Source: an uncultured Actinomycetes bacterium (GTDB lineage Bacteria > Actinomycetota > Coriobacteriia > Coriobacteriales > Atopobiaceae). Taken from it: a stretch of DNA of 64,000 bases. The DNA is taken from the NCBI GenBank assembly GCA_900315165.1, contig OMXZ01000022.1, positions 1 through 64,000 on the forward strand, read 5' to 3'. Positions 36,363-53,428 of the stretch are shown here, piece by piece. Position 1 is the stretch's first letter. Each line of letters starts with the position of its first letter. A model generated the notes under the pieces. That model was not told the origin of the DNA. It did no database searches and saw nothing but the letters and a program-made list of their open reading frames with translations. Position numbers and translations under genes: made by a program.

Positions 36363-36525
36363 GCGGGGGCTTGCCGGGGGCTGAGAAAAATTGTGAGCAT
36401 GAAAACCCTCCGTCCGATGCGTTAGGCGCGTCTGTGCAGGCGTCCTGTGCCTGCCTTTCGCGCCTGCATCGGGTGGAGGGTTTTCGCTTATGCGAGCTTT
36501 TTCTCAGCCCTCGACAGGCCCCCGC
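36363..36525 (-). repeat. Long rod-like hairpin element, copy 2 (after valS)
   Basis: The 163-nt palindrome starts 15 nt past the valS stop. The outer stem (36363-36385 with 36503-36525) has 20 of 23 Watson-Crick pairs. The internal loop strands TTGTGAGCATGA and CGCTTATGCGAGC and the apical segments (GTTAGGCGCGTCT, CTGTGCCTGC, TTTCGCGCCTGC) match copy 1. The stems differ (CTCCGTCCGATGC with GCATCGGGTGGAG here; CTGCGGCTTGAAGC with its complement there), so sequence changes but pairing is kept. Confidence 0.8.
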
Positions 36526-36539
36526 GCGGCCAGCATCGT

Positions 36540-39251
<2,712 letters not shown>

Positions 39252-39362
39252 GCGGTGCTTCTTTCCTTTCGGGCCCGAGGTCGTGGTTGGCGCTCATGTC
39301 TCGAGCGCGCCTCGCCGCGGGCGTCCAACATACGGTTTTCTAGGATACCACTAGCAAAGGCC

Positions 39363-39392
39363 GGGGCCGGGACACTCCCCGACTCCGGCCCC
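39363..39392 (-). terminator. Hairpin downstream of clpX
   Basis: GGGGCCGG (39363-39370) pairs with CCGGCCCC (39385-39392), 22 nt past the clpX stop. On the minus strand it is followed by a short T-rich stretch. Confidence 0.55.
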
Positions 39393-39413
39393 CCTGAGTC
39401 TTAATGTCTCTCG

Positions 39414-40757
39414 CTAGGCGAAGAGGCGGTGCTTGCCGCTATTGGCGCGAACGAGCTTGGGCGACTCGACGCCACCGACGCTCTCCGGCGTCACGATGAC
39501 CTCCGTAATATCGAGGTCACTCGGCAGGTCGAACATGGTCGACTGCAGGGTCGCCTCGCAGATGGCCCGCAGGCCGCGGGCGCCCGTGCCGCGCTCGATG
39601 GCCTGGTGTGCGATCTCCTTGAGGGCCTCGGGCTGGAAGGTGAGGTCCACGCCCTCAAGGTCGAACATCTTCTTGTACTGCTTGACGATGGCGTTGCGCG
39701 GCTTGGTGAGGATCTCGACCAGGTCGTCCTCCGTGAGCTCGTGGGTGGAGCAGATCACGGGAATGCGGCCGATAAACTCGGGGATCATGCCGAACTTATG
39801 CAGGTCCTGGGGCATGACCTGGCTCATCAGCTCGTCCTCGTTGTCCTCCACCTTGCGGCCGAGCTCGGCGTTGAAACCGATGCCTTTCTTGCCGATGCGG
39901 TCTGCGACCAGCTTGTCCAAGCCGACGAAGGCACCTCCGCAGATGAAGAGGATGTTGGTCGTGTCGATGCGGATGAGCTCCTGCTGGGGATGCTTGCGGC
40001 CGCCCTGGGGAGGCACACTCGCCTCAGTACCCTCGAGGATCTTGAGCAGGGCCTGCTGGACGCCCTCGCCGGACACGTCGCGCGTGATCGAGAGATTCTC
40101 GGCCTTGCGGGCGATCTTGTCGATCTCGTCGATGTAGACGATGCCCATCTGCGCGCGCTCGACGTCGCCGTCGGCCGCCGTGATGAGCTTGAGCAGGATG
40201 TTCTCCACGTCCTCGCCAACGTAGCCCGCCTCGGTGAGCGTCGTGGCATCGGCGATGGCGAAGGGCACCTCGAGGAAGCGGGCCAATGTCTGCGCGAGCA
40301 GGGTCTTGCCCGTGCCGGTGGGGCCGAGCAAGAGGATGTTGGACTTCGCGATCTCGACGTCCTCGCTCTCCTCAGGCACCTCGTCGGCACCGGCGATGAT
40401 GCGGCGGTAGTGGTTGTAGACCGCGACGCTCATCGCGCGTTTTGCCTCTTCCTGCCCCATCACATACTGAGAGAGCTCGTTATAGATCTCGTGGGGCGTC
40501 GGCAGCTCCTTGAGGGCCACCTCGTTTTCCACACGCTCCTCCTCGACCTCCGGCTCCTGTTCCAGAAGACGGGCTGCCTCGGCGTCGGAATTCACGATGA
40601 TGTCCTGGCAGGCCGCGACACACTCGTCGCAGATGAAGACGCCATCGGGGCCCTGGATGAGCTTGCGGACCTGGCTGCGTGTCTTCCCGCAGAAGGAACA
40701 GCGCAGCTCAGGCACACTGCCCATGGGGCCCCGGCCACCGTTTGTGTATGTCGCCAT
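39414..40757 (-). CDS. clpX: ATP-dependent Clp protease ATP-binding subunit ClpX
   Basis: ClpX, 447 aa, unfolds substrates for ClpP. The zinc-binding domain has C20, C23, C43 and C46. Walker A is GPTGTGKT (145-152), Walker [10 protein letters not shown], and the ClpP-docking IGF loop lies in [10 protein letters not shown]. It is 46 bp after clpP and probably co-transcribed with it. The start follows AGAGGAG. Confidence 0.97.
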   Translation of the reverse strand: MATYTNGGRGPMGSVPELRCSFCGKTRSQVRKLIQGPDGVFICDECVAACQDIIVNSDAEAARLLEQEPEVEEERVENEVALKELPTPHEIYNELSQYVMGQEEAKRAMSVAVYNHYRRIIAGADEVPEESEDVEIAKSNILLLGPTGTGKTLLAQTLARFLEVPFAIADATTLTEAGYVGEDVENILLKLITAADGDVERAQMGIVYIDEIDKIARKAENLSITRDVSGEGVQQALLKILEGTEASVPPQGGRKHPQQELIRIDTTNILFICGGAFVGLDKLVADRIGKKGIGFNAELGRKVEDNEDELMSQVMPQDLHKFGMIPEFIGRIPVICSTHELTEDDLVEILTKPRNAIVKQYKKMFDLEGVDLTFQPEALKEIAHQAIERGTGARGLRAICEATLQSTMFDLPSDLDITEVIVTPESVGGVESPKLVRANSGKHRLFA

Positions 40758-40803
40758 GAATCTCCTCTATTGCTAGCGTCTGATTTCCGTCAGCAATTAT
40801 GGA

Positions 40804-41424
40804 CTATTCGGCGGTAGTCTGCTCGTTGCGCGAGGTGATGACACGGTCGACGAGACCGTATTCCATGGCCTGCTGGGCACGCATGTAGTTGTCGCGCTCG
40901 GTGTCGGCGTGGATCTTCTCGACGGGCTGGCCCGTATACTGGGAGAGCAGTTCGTCCATGTGGCCACGGATCCACTTGGTCTCCTGGGCCGCGATCTCGA
41001 TCTCGGTCTGCTGGCCCTGGGCGCCGGAGCTGGGCTGGTGGATGAGGATCATGGAGTTGGGCAGGGCCATGCGCTTGCCCTTGGTACCGGCCGCGAGCAG
41101 CACGGACGCCATGGAAGCCGCCATACCCACGCAAATGGTCGCGACGTCCGGTTTGATGAAGTTCATCGTGTCAAGGATGCCGAGGCCTGCATAGACCTCG
41201 CCGCCGGGCGAATCGATGTAGAGATTGATGTCCTTGTCCGGGTCCTGACTCTCGAGGTGCAGCAACTGCGCAATGACGAGGTTTGCGGAGTCACGCGTGA
41301 TCTCCTCGCCAAGGAAGACGATGCGGTCGTTCAGCAGGCGCGAGTAAATGTCGTAGCTGCGCTCGCCGCGTGGCGTCTGCTCGACCACGTACGGAATGAG
41401 CGGGATATTGGTGGGATTGATCAT
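40804..41424 (-). CDS. clpP: ATP-dependent Clp protease proteolytic subunit
   Basis: ClpP, 206 aa, forms the proteolytic barrel. The catalytic Ser104 lies in GMAASMAS and His129 in ILIHQPSSG; the Asp is further downstream. It starts 8 nt after AGGAAAGGA. The gap upstream (349 bp to tig) contains a cluster of GATTCA repeats and a phased TACGT array, suggesting regulated transcription. Confidence 0.97.
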   Translation of the reverse strand: MINPTNIPLIPYVVEQTPRGERSYDIYSRLLNDRIVFLGEEITRDSANLVIAQLLHLESQDPDKDINLYIDSPGGEVYAGLGILDTMNFIKPDVATICVGMAASMASVLLAAGTKGKRMALPNSMILIHQPSSGAQGQQTEIEIAAQETKWIRGHMDELLSQYTGQPVEKIHADTERDNYMRAQQAMEYGLVDRVITSRNEQTTAE

Positions 41425-41450
41425 GCCGGTCCTTTCCTGTGTTGCGCATG

Positions 41451-41525
41451 CGACTCACCCACACGTGATTCATTTATAGCGATTCACCTGCATGAATCAG
41501 CTGTTTGTTTCACCTGCGGGATTCG
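41451..41525. promoter_or_regulatory. GATTCA operator cluster upstream of clpP
   Basis: GATTC occurs at 41467, 41481 and 41520, with a reverse copy TGAATC at 41493-41498. GATTCA-CCTGCA-TGAATC (41481-41498) is a perfect 6-bp dyad. CACCTGC occurs twice (41486 and 41511). The pattern is typical of a repressor or stress-activator site, but matches neither the CtsR nor HspR consensus I know. Confidence 0.5.
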
Positions 41526-41553
41526 CATACGTGCCTTTTTGCTTTCTTGATAG

Positions 41554-41676
41554 TACCCAATGTGTCAGACTAATACGCCTCGAATTCGTCTGAGCTCGCA
41601 ATCCAGCTCCCAGTACGTCGATATCCTCACTCGGTACGTTCCAACTCGACCCCGATACGTCGTAAGCCACACAAGA
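41554..41676. repeat. Second phased TACGT array (between tig and clpP)
   Basis: TACGT at 41614, 41635 and 41656, TACGC at 41574 and TACCC at 41554 are spaced 20, 40, 21 and 21 bp. The period equals that of the array at 29261-29427. No ORF lies here. Confidence 0.6.
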
Positions 41677-41691
41677 CAAATGACACACGAA

Positions 41692-41720
41692 AGCGCCCCG
41701 GCCGCTGGGGTCGGGGCGCT
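41692..41720 (-). terminator. Terminator downstream of tig
   Basis: AGCGCCCCG (41692-41700) pairs perfectly with CGGGGCGCT (41712-41720); TTTCGTGTGT follows on the minus strand. It lies about 54 nt past the tig stop. Confidence 0.7.
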
Positions 41721-41773
41721 CTTCATTTCACAATGGGGCGTCGTCGGAGGAAACGCGCACGGGGATATGCGCG

Positions 41774-43138
41774 TTACTCAGCGTCGTCGGCCTTGTCCTC
41801 GTCAGCCTTGGCGCGGGCCTCGGCGATCTCGTCGACCTCGGTCACCGTGGCGTTGTCGACCAGCCACTGCACAGCCTTGGTGCGGCGGATGGACTGACGC
41901 AGGGCGGGCATGCGGCCGTCGGACTTGAACTCGTCCATGGAGGCGTCGACATCCTCGACGCCAGCATTCTCGAACTCGTGGCGCAGGTCGTCCTCGGTGC
42001 ACTCGAGCTCAAGCTTGGTGGCCAGGGCGTCGAGGGCCAGGGACTGGCGGGCGCGCTCCTCGGCCTGCTCGTGCAGGTCCTTGAGGAAGTCCTCGCTCGT
42101 GATCTGACGAGCGTTGAGGTACATGTCGAGGTTCATGCCACGACGGGAGAGCTGGCCGAGGAACTCCTCGCCGAGCTCGGAGAAGACCTGGTTCTGATAG
42201 GCCTCGGGAACCTCCTCGAGGTCGAGCTGCTCGCCCATGGCCGCGACGACGCGGTCCTCCTTGAGGCCGGGGAGGCTCTGCTTCTTGTCCTGCTCGATCT
42301 CCTCCTTGACGGCGTCGCGCAGCTCGGCGATGGTCTCGAAGCCGAAGCCGGTCTTGGCGAGCTCATCGGTGAGCTCGGGGGTCACGGCCTTCTTGATGGT
42401 GTTGACGGTGACCTCAACCTCGAAGTTGCGGTTGCCGTTCTCGTCGGCAGGATCGGGATCCTCCATGCGGTGCTCACGGGACCATTTGATGTCCTTGGTC
42501 TCGCCCTTCTTCATGCCGACGATGCTGGCGACGAGGTCCTTGGGGAGGTTGGGGTTGGCAAGGCCGAGCGTGCGTTCGTCACCCTCGAGCTCGGGAACGT
42601 TGAGCTTGTTGACGATTTTGGCGGAGATCATGTCGCCTTCCTTGACCTCCTCGGCCTCCTCGTCGTCCTCGTAGGTGGTGCGGTAGCTCAGGAGCTGGTC
42701 GATCTGCTCGTCGATCTCGGCGTCGGTCGCCTCGGCGGGCGGCATGTTGATCGCGGGGGCGTCGTAGCTCTTGAGCTCGGCCACGGGCGGCACGACCACG
42801 GTGCACTCGGCGTGGAAGTCGGCGTGCTCGACGACGGGCTCGAGGTCCTCGCCCCAGTCCGGGCGCTCGACGGGGACGATGTCGAGCTCCTCGATCATGA
42901 GGGGCTGGACGTCGTTCATGAGGTCCTCGGTGGCCTGGGCGAGGATGGCGTCCTTGCCCATGATGCCGTCGATGACGGGGCGCGGGGCATGGCCGCGGCG
43001 GAAGCCCTGGAAGTTGTAGCGGTGGGCGATGTCCTTGTACGTCTTGGCGACGGCGGCGTCGACATCCTTCGCGGCAACGGTGACCTTAGCGGACACCTTG
43101 CCGTCCGAGGTCTTTTCAGAAGTGACGGTGATCTTCAA
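41774..43138 (-). CDS. tig: Trigger factor
   Basis: Trigger factor, 454 aa, is the ribosome-bound chaperone and prolyl isomerase. The N-terminal ribosome-binding region includes the loop FQGFRRGHAPRPVID (the family FRxGxxP signature), followed by the PPIase domain and a helical C-terminal domain with an acidic end. The start is TTG, directly after GGAGGAAC, and matches the family N-terminus (MKITVTSEK). tRNA-Leu lies 55 bp upstream. Confidence 0.95.
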   Translation of the reverse strand: MKITVTSEKTSDGKVSAKVTVAAKDVDAAVAKTYKDIAHRYNFQGFRRGHAPRPVIDGIMGKDAILAQATEDLMNDVQPLMIEELDIVPVERPDWGEDLEPVVEHADFHAECTVVVPPVAELKSYDAPAINMPPAEATDAEIDEQIDQLLSYRTTYEDDEEAEEVKEGDMISAKIVNKLNVPELEGDERTLGLANPNLPKDLVASIVGMKKGETKDIKWSREHRMEDPDPADENGNRNFEVEVTVNTIKKAVTPELTDELAKTGFGFETIAELRDAVKEEIEQDKKQSLPGLKEDRVVAAMGEQLDLEEVPEAYQNQVFSELGEEFLGQLSRRGMNLDMYLNARQITSEDFLKDLHEQAEERARQSLALDALATKLELECTEDDLRHEFENAGVEDVDASMDEFKSDGRMPALRQSIRRTKAVQWLVDNATVTEVDEIAEARAKADEDKADDAE

Positions 43139-43193
43139 CGTTCCTCCAGTTTCTCGTGCCCGGCTCGCCGCCGGACCTTTCTCTATTCGCGCA

Positions 43194-43279
43194 TGGTGCG
43201 GGCGAAAGGACTCGAACCTTCACGGGGGTTGCCCACTGGAACCTAAATCCAGCGCGTCTACCAGTTCCGCCACGCCCGC
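43194..43279 (-). tRNA. tRNA-Leu(UAG)
   Basis: The acceptor stem GCGGGCG/CGCCCGC, T arm GGTTCGAGTCC and the long variable arm typical of leucine tRNAs are present. The anticodon loop TTTAGGT has anticodon UAG. CCA is encoded (43194-43196). Confidence 0.96.
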
Positions 43280-43397
43280 GCATGAGCACACGAATGAAGA
43301 TAATACCAAACAAGGAGGGCGACGGCACCAAGAAGTGGCGTCTGCACGCGGCCCCTACAGGCAAACGGTACAATTCCCCACCCGCAAGGCATAAAAA

Positions 43398-43431
43398 GCC
43401 CGTCCGCCGCACGGACTGCAGACGGACGGGC
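43398..43431 (-). terminator. Terminator of carA-carB
   Basis: GCCCGTCCG (43398-43406) pairs with CGGACGGGC (43423-43431); the minus strand continues TTTTTATGCC. It lies 25 nt past the carB stop. Confidence 0.88.
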
Positions 43432-43455
43432 GCTGTCGGTCAGAGGCGGCTTCCC

Positions 43456-48008
<4,553 letters not shown>

Positions 48009-48112
48009 GGCCCACTTCCCTTCCCGGTATCTCTGTACCGCGCTTAAAGGTCAAACGGTATTTTGGACCATGGATATACAGTTTTATCGTGAGTTCACGC
48101 CTCTGTTACAAA

Positions 48113-49440
48113 CTACTCATCGGCTTCGGTGACCTTGGCAAGCGCATCGTTGAGCTCGGCCGCCGCCGCCTCTATCGTGGACCGCCCGAAATAGCACTTG
48201 TCGCAGGCATCGCTGATGGCCTTCTGGACGTCCTCGTCCTCGAGCAGGGGATTAATCATCTCCATGGAGCCGAGGCCCCGGTGGATGGCATCGCCCGCCT
48301 CCCATTCGAGGCCCGTCAGCGCGTCGGCGTCGCGCAACGCCTTGAGGGCGGAGGCGCTGCGGAGGCGCTTACCGGCACACCCTTCTCATTTCCCTGCAGG
48401 AGGGCGAAATCGGGGTCGTTCAGTAGGAAATCCATAAGTGCTGCCGCGTCCTCGGGAGAGGCCGTGAGTTTGCTGATAGCGTACATAGTGGCGGGCTTCA
48501 CGTACCAGCCGCCCTGTTCGGACCCATCGGCGCTCAGGAAGTCGCCCAACTCGATCGTGACGCCTGCTCCCTCGGCGCTCTCGATGTAACGGGTAACGTC
48601 AGAGGCCCAGCACATAACACCGGCGATGGTATCCCCGGCAAACGCGTTGGAGTCGAAGTCGTTGGGGTTGGCCATGACCTTTTCGTCGAAGACGCGCTGG
48701 ATGAAGGTCAAAATCTTCTTCATCGCCTCAGCGTCTGCGGCGTATGTGCCCTCACCGGTGAAGATCTTTCCGCCCGTTGTCTGCTCGTACCAGGCGTTGA
48801 CCGCCAGGATGAGCTGTTTGTAGATGGTGCCCGTGGGATAGACGCCGTCGCCCCGCATGATCTCTGCCGCGGCGAAAAGCTCGTCCCAGCTGGTGGGATA
48901 GGCAAGGCCGTAACGATCGTAGATATCCTTGTTATAGAGAAAAACGGTCGTGTTGTAGGCGATGGGCAGGGCGTTGAGGTGGTCGCCGCGCATGCCGCAG
49001 GACAGGTCGCTTTCCTCGAAATTCGAGAGGTCGATGACGTCGCGCAGGTCGTTCAGGTCGTAATAGCCCGTGCCATCCTCGGAATAGCGGCGCAGCCAGG
49101 CGTAGTTAATCTGCATGACGTCGGTCTCGTTGCTCGACATCATCAGGATGTGATAGCGGCGCTCATAGCCGTTCCAGACGCCGTAGGAGGGCGTCACGTA
49201 GATGTCGGGGTGCTTCTTCTCGAAGAGGTCGATGCCCTCGAGCATGTACTGGTGACGCGGGTCGTTGCCCCACCACGAGAGGGTGATGTCGCGCGTATTG
49301 TATGCGTCCGTTCCTGACTGGGCGGCAATCTGGTCCAAGCTCGAGCTGCCGCAGGCCGGAAGGCCGGCGACCCCGGCTCCCAATCCCGCAAGGCGCAGGA
49401 AGGTACGTCGGCTCATCGGCATGTCATACGCGCGTCCCAT
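48113..49440 (-). pseudogene. Sugar-type extracellular solute-binding lipoprotein, frameshifted
   Basis: The frame from 49440 gives a twin-arginine-like leader (SRRTFLRLAGLGAGVAG), lipobox LPAC and a family 1 extracellular solute-binding domain, then leaves frame at 48369 and stops at 48316 after 374 aa. The last 74 codons lie in another frame (48113-48337, ALTGLEWEAGDAIHRG and on). An exact 11-bp tandem duplication (GCGGAGGCGCT at 48348-48358 and 48359-48369) causes the shift; removing one copy rejoins ...VSASALKALRDADAL. The missing C-terminal lobe probably kills binding. It lies 8 bp after the GGDEF gene. Confidence 0.85.
48348..48369. repeat. 11-bp tandem duplication in solute-binding gene
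   Basis: Two identical adjacent copies of GCGGAGGCGCT shift the frame by 11 bp. Deletion of one copy restores the reading frame. Confidence 0.9.
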
Positions 49441-49448
49441 CTCGCCCC

Positions 49449-50912
49449 CTAAATCATCCGGACCGTCGACTTGCCTTTACCGTCGTTCTTCGACTCGTAC
49501 ATGGCATTATCGGCCCTCGTGTAGAGCGTCTCGAAATCGAAGGCGCCGGCACGGGCGACAACGCCACCCGAGCTGAGCGAGAGCAGGCTCTTCGAGCGCT
49601 CGGCCTCGAATTCCTTGTTGAAGATATTCTGCAGCTTGTTGGCCAGGTAGATGAGACGTTCGTAGGACGGCTGCTCGTCGGGCTCCTCGAAACTCCAATA
49701 GGCAGCGAACTCGTCACCGCCGATGCGGCCTATCACGGCACCGGTATCCGCGAAGCTCTCCCGCAGCACCGATGCCATCCGGATGATCACCTCATCGCCC
49801 GCATTGTGGCCGAGGGTGTCGTTGACCGCCTTGAAGTTGTCGAGGTCGCACATGAGGAAGGCCACGGTCCGCCCGTCGCCGTCCCCGTCCAAATCCTTAG
49901 TCACCCGCAGCTCGAAGGCCGTCTTGTTGAGAAGCCCGGTCATGCGGTCGCTGTCCGCCGACTCGGAGAGGTCATCGACCACCGAGTTGACCTGATTGTT
50001 GAAGTGCCTCGCCATAAGGATATCAATGATGATTGCCGCGATGATAAGGCCCACAGCCGCAAGCGTCGTGCGTTGGCGCAAGGCGTTGCTGTCCCTCATC
50101 AGGATCGACATGGGCTCCGAGCAGATGATACGCCAGCCGTTGCCGAGAGCGTCGACCGTCGCCAGGTTCTCCTCATCGTAAATAGCCGAATAGGTGTCTT
50201 CCCCCACCAGATTGTCGATTTCGGCGGGAAGCTGCTGGGAAACCTCGTCGGGATCAGTTGAGTACACGATAGTGTTGTCGGTGTCGACGAGGCGAACCGT
50301 CATCTCGCCCAGCGACTCAGGTACGGCAAAGGTGTCCGAAAGCTCGCTCACATAGAAGGACACCATCACGATGGCATGCTCGTTCAGGCGCTTGGCGTAA
50401 TAGATGCGGTCGTCGTTGCCCTTGACACCGAAAACCCAGGCCTCGCTCTTTGGATCGTCCTTGATAGCATCGGCGAAGAGGTCGTACATGCCATCGTCCG
50501 GAAAGAGGCCCTTGGTCGTCTGCGAGACCCAGCCCACCGATTCGTCGTTGGCATAGATGACGGCAAAGTCGCAGAAGTTCTCCATCATACCGAGGTCGAT
50601 GATGCGGTTCTCGATCACATCCTCGGCCTGGAGCTTGTCGTACTCGTCGATGGAGGTGTCCGTCGCATCGAACTCGTAATAGGCCTCGTCCGAGTAGAGC
50701 AGGGCCGCCACCTTCTCGACCTTGAGGAAGTACTGGTCGACGTTCATCTGGGCTTGCGTGGCGTTGGCCGAGATCAGGTCGAGCGAGCGACTCGTGAGGG
50801 TCTGGTCGGAGAAGGTCTGGGCGACGAGGGTGATGGCTGCGGACGACACGACGATGATGACCGCAAGCACGGTGGTGAAGAGCATCTGCTTGCGCCGTAA
50901 GTCGTTCTGCAT
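49449..50912 (-). CDS. dCache-type sensor with GGDEF (diguanylate cyclase) domain
   Basis: The 487-aa protein has an N-terminal membrane helix (about 9-31), an extracytoplasmic Cache-like sensor (about 35-280), a second helix (about 288-308), and a C-terminal GGDEF domain. The active-site motif is RIGGDEFAAYW and the substrate region MTGLLNKTAF. It should make cyclic di-GMP in response to a ligand outside the cell. It is directly followed by a sugar-binding lipoprotein gene (8 bp gap), which suggests the binding protein might present ligand to the Cache domain. Confidence 0.9.
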   Translation of the reverse strand: MQNDLRRKQMLFTTVLAVIIVVSSAAITLVAQTFSDQTLTSRSLDLISANATQAQMNVDQYFLKVEKVAALLYSDEAYYEFDATDTSIDEYDKLQAEDVIENRIIDLGMMENFCDFAVIYANDESVGWVSQTTKGLFPDDGMYDLFADAIKDDPKSEAWVFGVKGNDDRIYYAKRLNEHAIVMVSFYVSELSDTFAVPESLGEMTVRLVDTDNTIVYSTDPDEVSQQLPAEIDNLVGEDTYSAIYDEENLATVDALGNGWRIICSEPMSILMRDSNALRQRTTLAAVGLIIAAIIIDILMARHFNNQVNSVVDDLSESADSDRMTGLLNKTAFELRVTKDLDGDGDGRTVAFLMCDLDNFKAVNDTLGHNAGDEVIIRMASVLRESFADTGAVIGRIGGDEFAAYWSFEEPDEQPSYERLIYLANKLQNIFNKEFEAERSKSLLSLSSGGVVARAGAFDFETLYTRADNAMYESKNDGKGKSTVRMI

Positions 50913-50951
50913 GTCGCCCCCGTCCAGGCTGCGGTCTCCGATCTTGCACTG

Positions 50952-50975
50952 TCTCCTCCATATGATAGGAGGAGA
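50952..50975. promoter_or_regulatory. Inverted repeat upstream of the GGDEF gene
   Basis: TCTCCTCC, 8 nt, GGAGGAGA forms a perfect 8-bp dyad about 40 nt before the GGDEF start. It could be an operator or a leader hairpin. Confidence 0.35.
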
Positions 50976-50985
50976 ACAGCATGAA

Positions 50986-51013
50986 CGGCCCCGCGATTTT
51001 TCGAACGGGGCCG
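50986..51013 (-). terminator. Hairpin downstream of gdhA
   Basis: CGGCCCCG (50986-50993) pairs with CGGGGCCG (51006-51013), 22 nt past the gdhA stop. The minus-strand U-run is weak. Confidence 0.55.
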
Positions 51014-51035
51014 CTCATCTATAAAAAGTCTCTTA

Positions 51036-52508
<1,473 letters not shown>

Positions 52509-52522
52509 TTAGTTTTCTTCTC

Positions 52523-52552
52523 TTATTAACAGAACGCCCGTCTTGCTATAAT
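52523..52552 (+). promoter_or_regulatory. tRNA-Pro promoter
   Basis: TTATTA, 18 nt, TATAAT (52547-52552), ending 10 nt before the tRNA 5' end. Confidence 0.7.
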
Positions 52553-52562
52553 GCCTACGCAT

Positions 52563-52639
52563 CGGGGCGTGGCGCAGTTTGGTAGCGCATCTGCTTTGGG
52601 AGCAGAGGGTCGCTGGTTCGAATCCAGTCGCCCCGACCA
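52563..52639 (+). tRNA. tRNA-Pro(UGG)
   Basis: Acceptor stem CGGGGCG/CGCCCCG, anticodon stem TCTGC/GCAGA with loop TTTGGGA (anticodon UGG), T loop GGTTCGAATCC, encoded CCA. Confidence 0.97.
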
Positions 52640-52695
52640 GATTGAGATAATGCGGCCAGGCGCCCCACATAGGTTGGGCGGCAGTGCCGCTCACG

Positions 52696-52719
52696 GGCTT
52701 CCCGACGGGGGGCCTTTTT
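52696..52719 (+). terminator. Terminator after tRNA-Pro
   Basis: GGCTTCCC pairs with GGGGGGCC (two G-U), followed by TTTTT. Confidence 0.8.
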
Positions 52720-52770
52720 CATGCGACAATGGGCGTGACGCATACAGGTGCACCCGCGTTGGGAGACTCT

Positions 52771-53280
52771 ATGGACTCAGACAATAAGACACCGCTTGAT
52801 GCCCGTCCGGCGAAGACGCCCGACGACTCCGCCGCCGTCGGAACGCGTACGGTTATGAACGGCGACATCAACGGGGCAAATCGCCTCTTCGGCGGTCGCC
52901 TCATGGAGTGGATCGACAGCATCGCCGGCGTCGCTGCGCGCCGCCACTGCGGCTGTCAGGTCACGACGGCGCGCGTCGATACGCTTGAGTTTCTGCATCC
53001 AGCCTTGATCAACGACGTCGTGGTCCTACGCGCCCGCGTGACCTATGTCGGGCGTACGTCACTCGAGGTCCGCGTCGATTCCTATCAGGAAAACATCGCC
53101 ACCGGCGAGCACACCGTGATCAACACCGCTTACCTCACCGAGGTCTGCATCGACGACGAAGGCAGGCCGATACCCGTCCCCTACGGTCTCAAACTCGTGA
53201 CCGAGGAGGACAGAGCCGAGCACGACCGTGCGCTCTTCCGCCGCGAGATCCGCCGCGCCCGTGCGGACTCCGGTGTGTGA
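52771..53280 (+). CDS. Acyl-CoA thioesterase, hotdog fold
   Basis: The 169-aa product resembles YciA/BFIT-type acyl-CoA hydrolases: VMNGDINGANRLFGGRLMEWIDSIAG holds the N-x-x-G-x-x-FGG-x-x-M-x-W-x-D core with the catalytic Asp, split here by short gaps. The start is the ATG after GGGAGA. Substrate acyl chain is unknown. It ends 16 bp before tRNA-Gly. Confidence 0.88.
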   Translation: MDSDNKTPLDARPAKTPDDSAAVGTRTVMNGDINGANRLFGGRLMEWIDSIAGVAARRHCGCQVTTARVDTLEFLHPALINDVVVLRARVTYVGRTSLEVRVDSYQENIATGEHTVINTAYLTEVCIDDEGRPIPVPYGLKLVTEEDRAEHDRALFRREIRRARADSGV

Positions 53281-53296
53281 TATCCTGTCTACGCAT

Positions 53297-53372
53297 GCGG
53301 CGGTAGTTCAATTGGTAGAGCAGTAGCCTTCCAAGCTACCTGTTGCGGGTTCGAGTCCCGTCCGCCGCTCCA
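53297..53372 (+). tRNA. tRNA-Gly(UCC)
   Basis: Acceptor stem GCGGCGG/CCGCCGC, anticodon stem GTAGC/GCTAC with loop CTTCCAA (anticodon UCC), T loop GGTTCGAGTCC, encoded CCA. An extended -10 (TGATATCCT, 53278-53286) precedes it. Confidence 0.97.
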
Positions 53373-53382
53373 TACAAGACAT

Positions 53383-53413
53383 CGGGCCAACGGTTCTCGC
53401 CGCTGGCCCGTTT
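53383..53413 (+). terminator. Terminator after tRNA-Gly
   Basis: CGGGCCA (53383-53389) pairs with TGGCCCG (53404-53410), followed by TTTCCGTT. Confidence 0.65.
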
Positions 53414-53428
53414 CCGTTCGGGGACATC

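Noticed and set aside
39252-39413. T-box leader for valS
   Set aside because: No T-box AGGGTGG-type sequence or specifier layout in this 162-bp gap.
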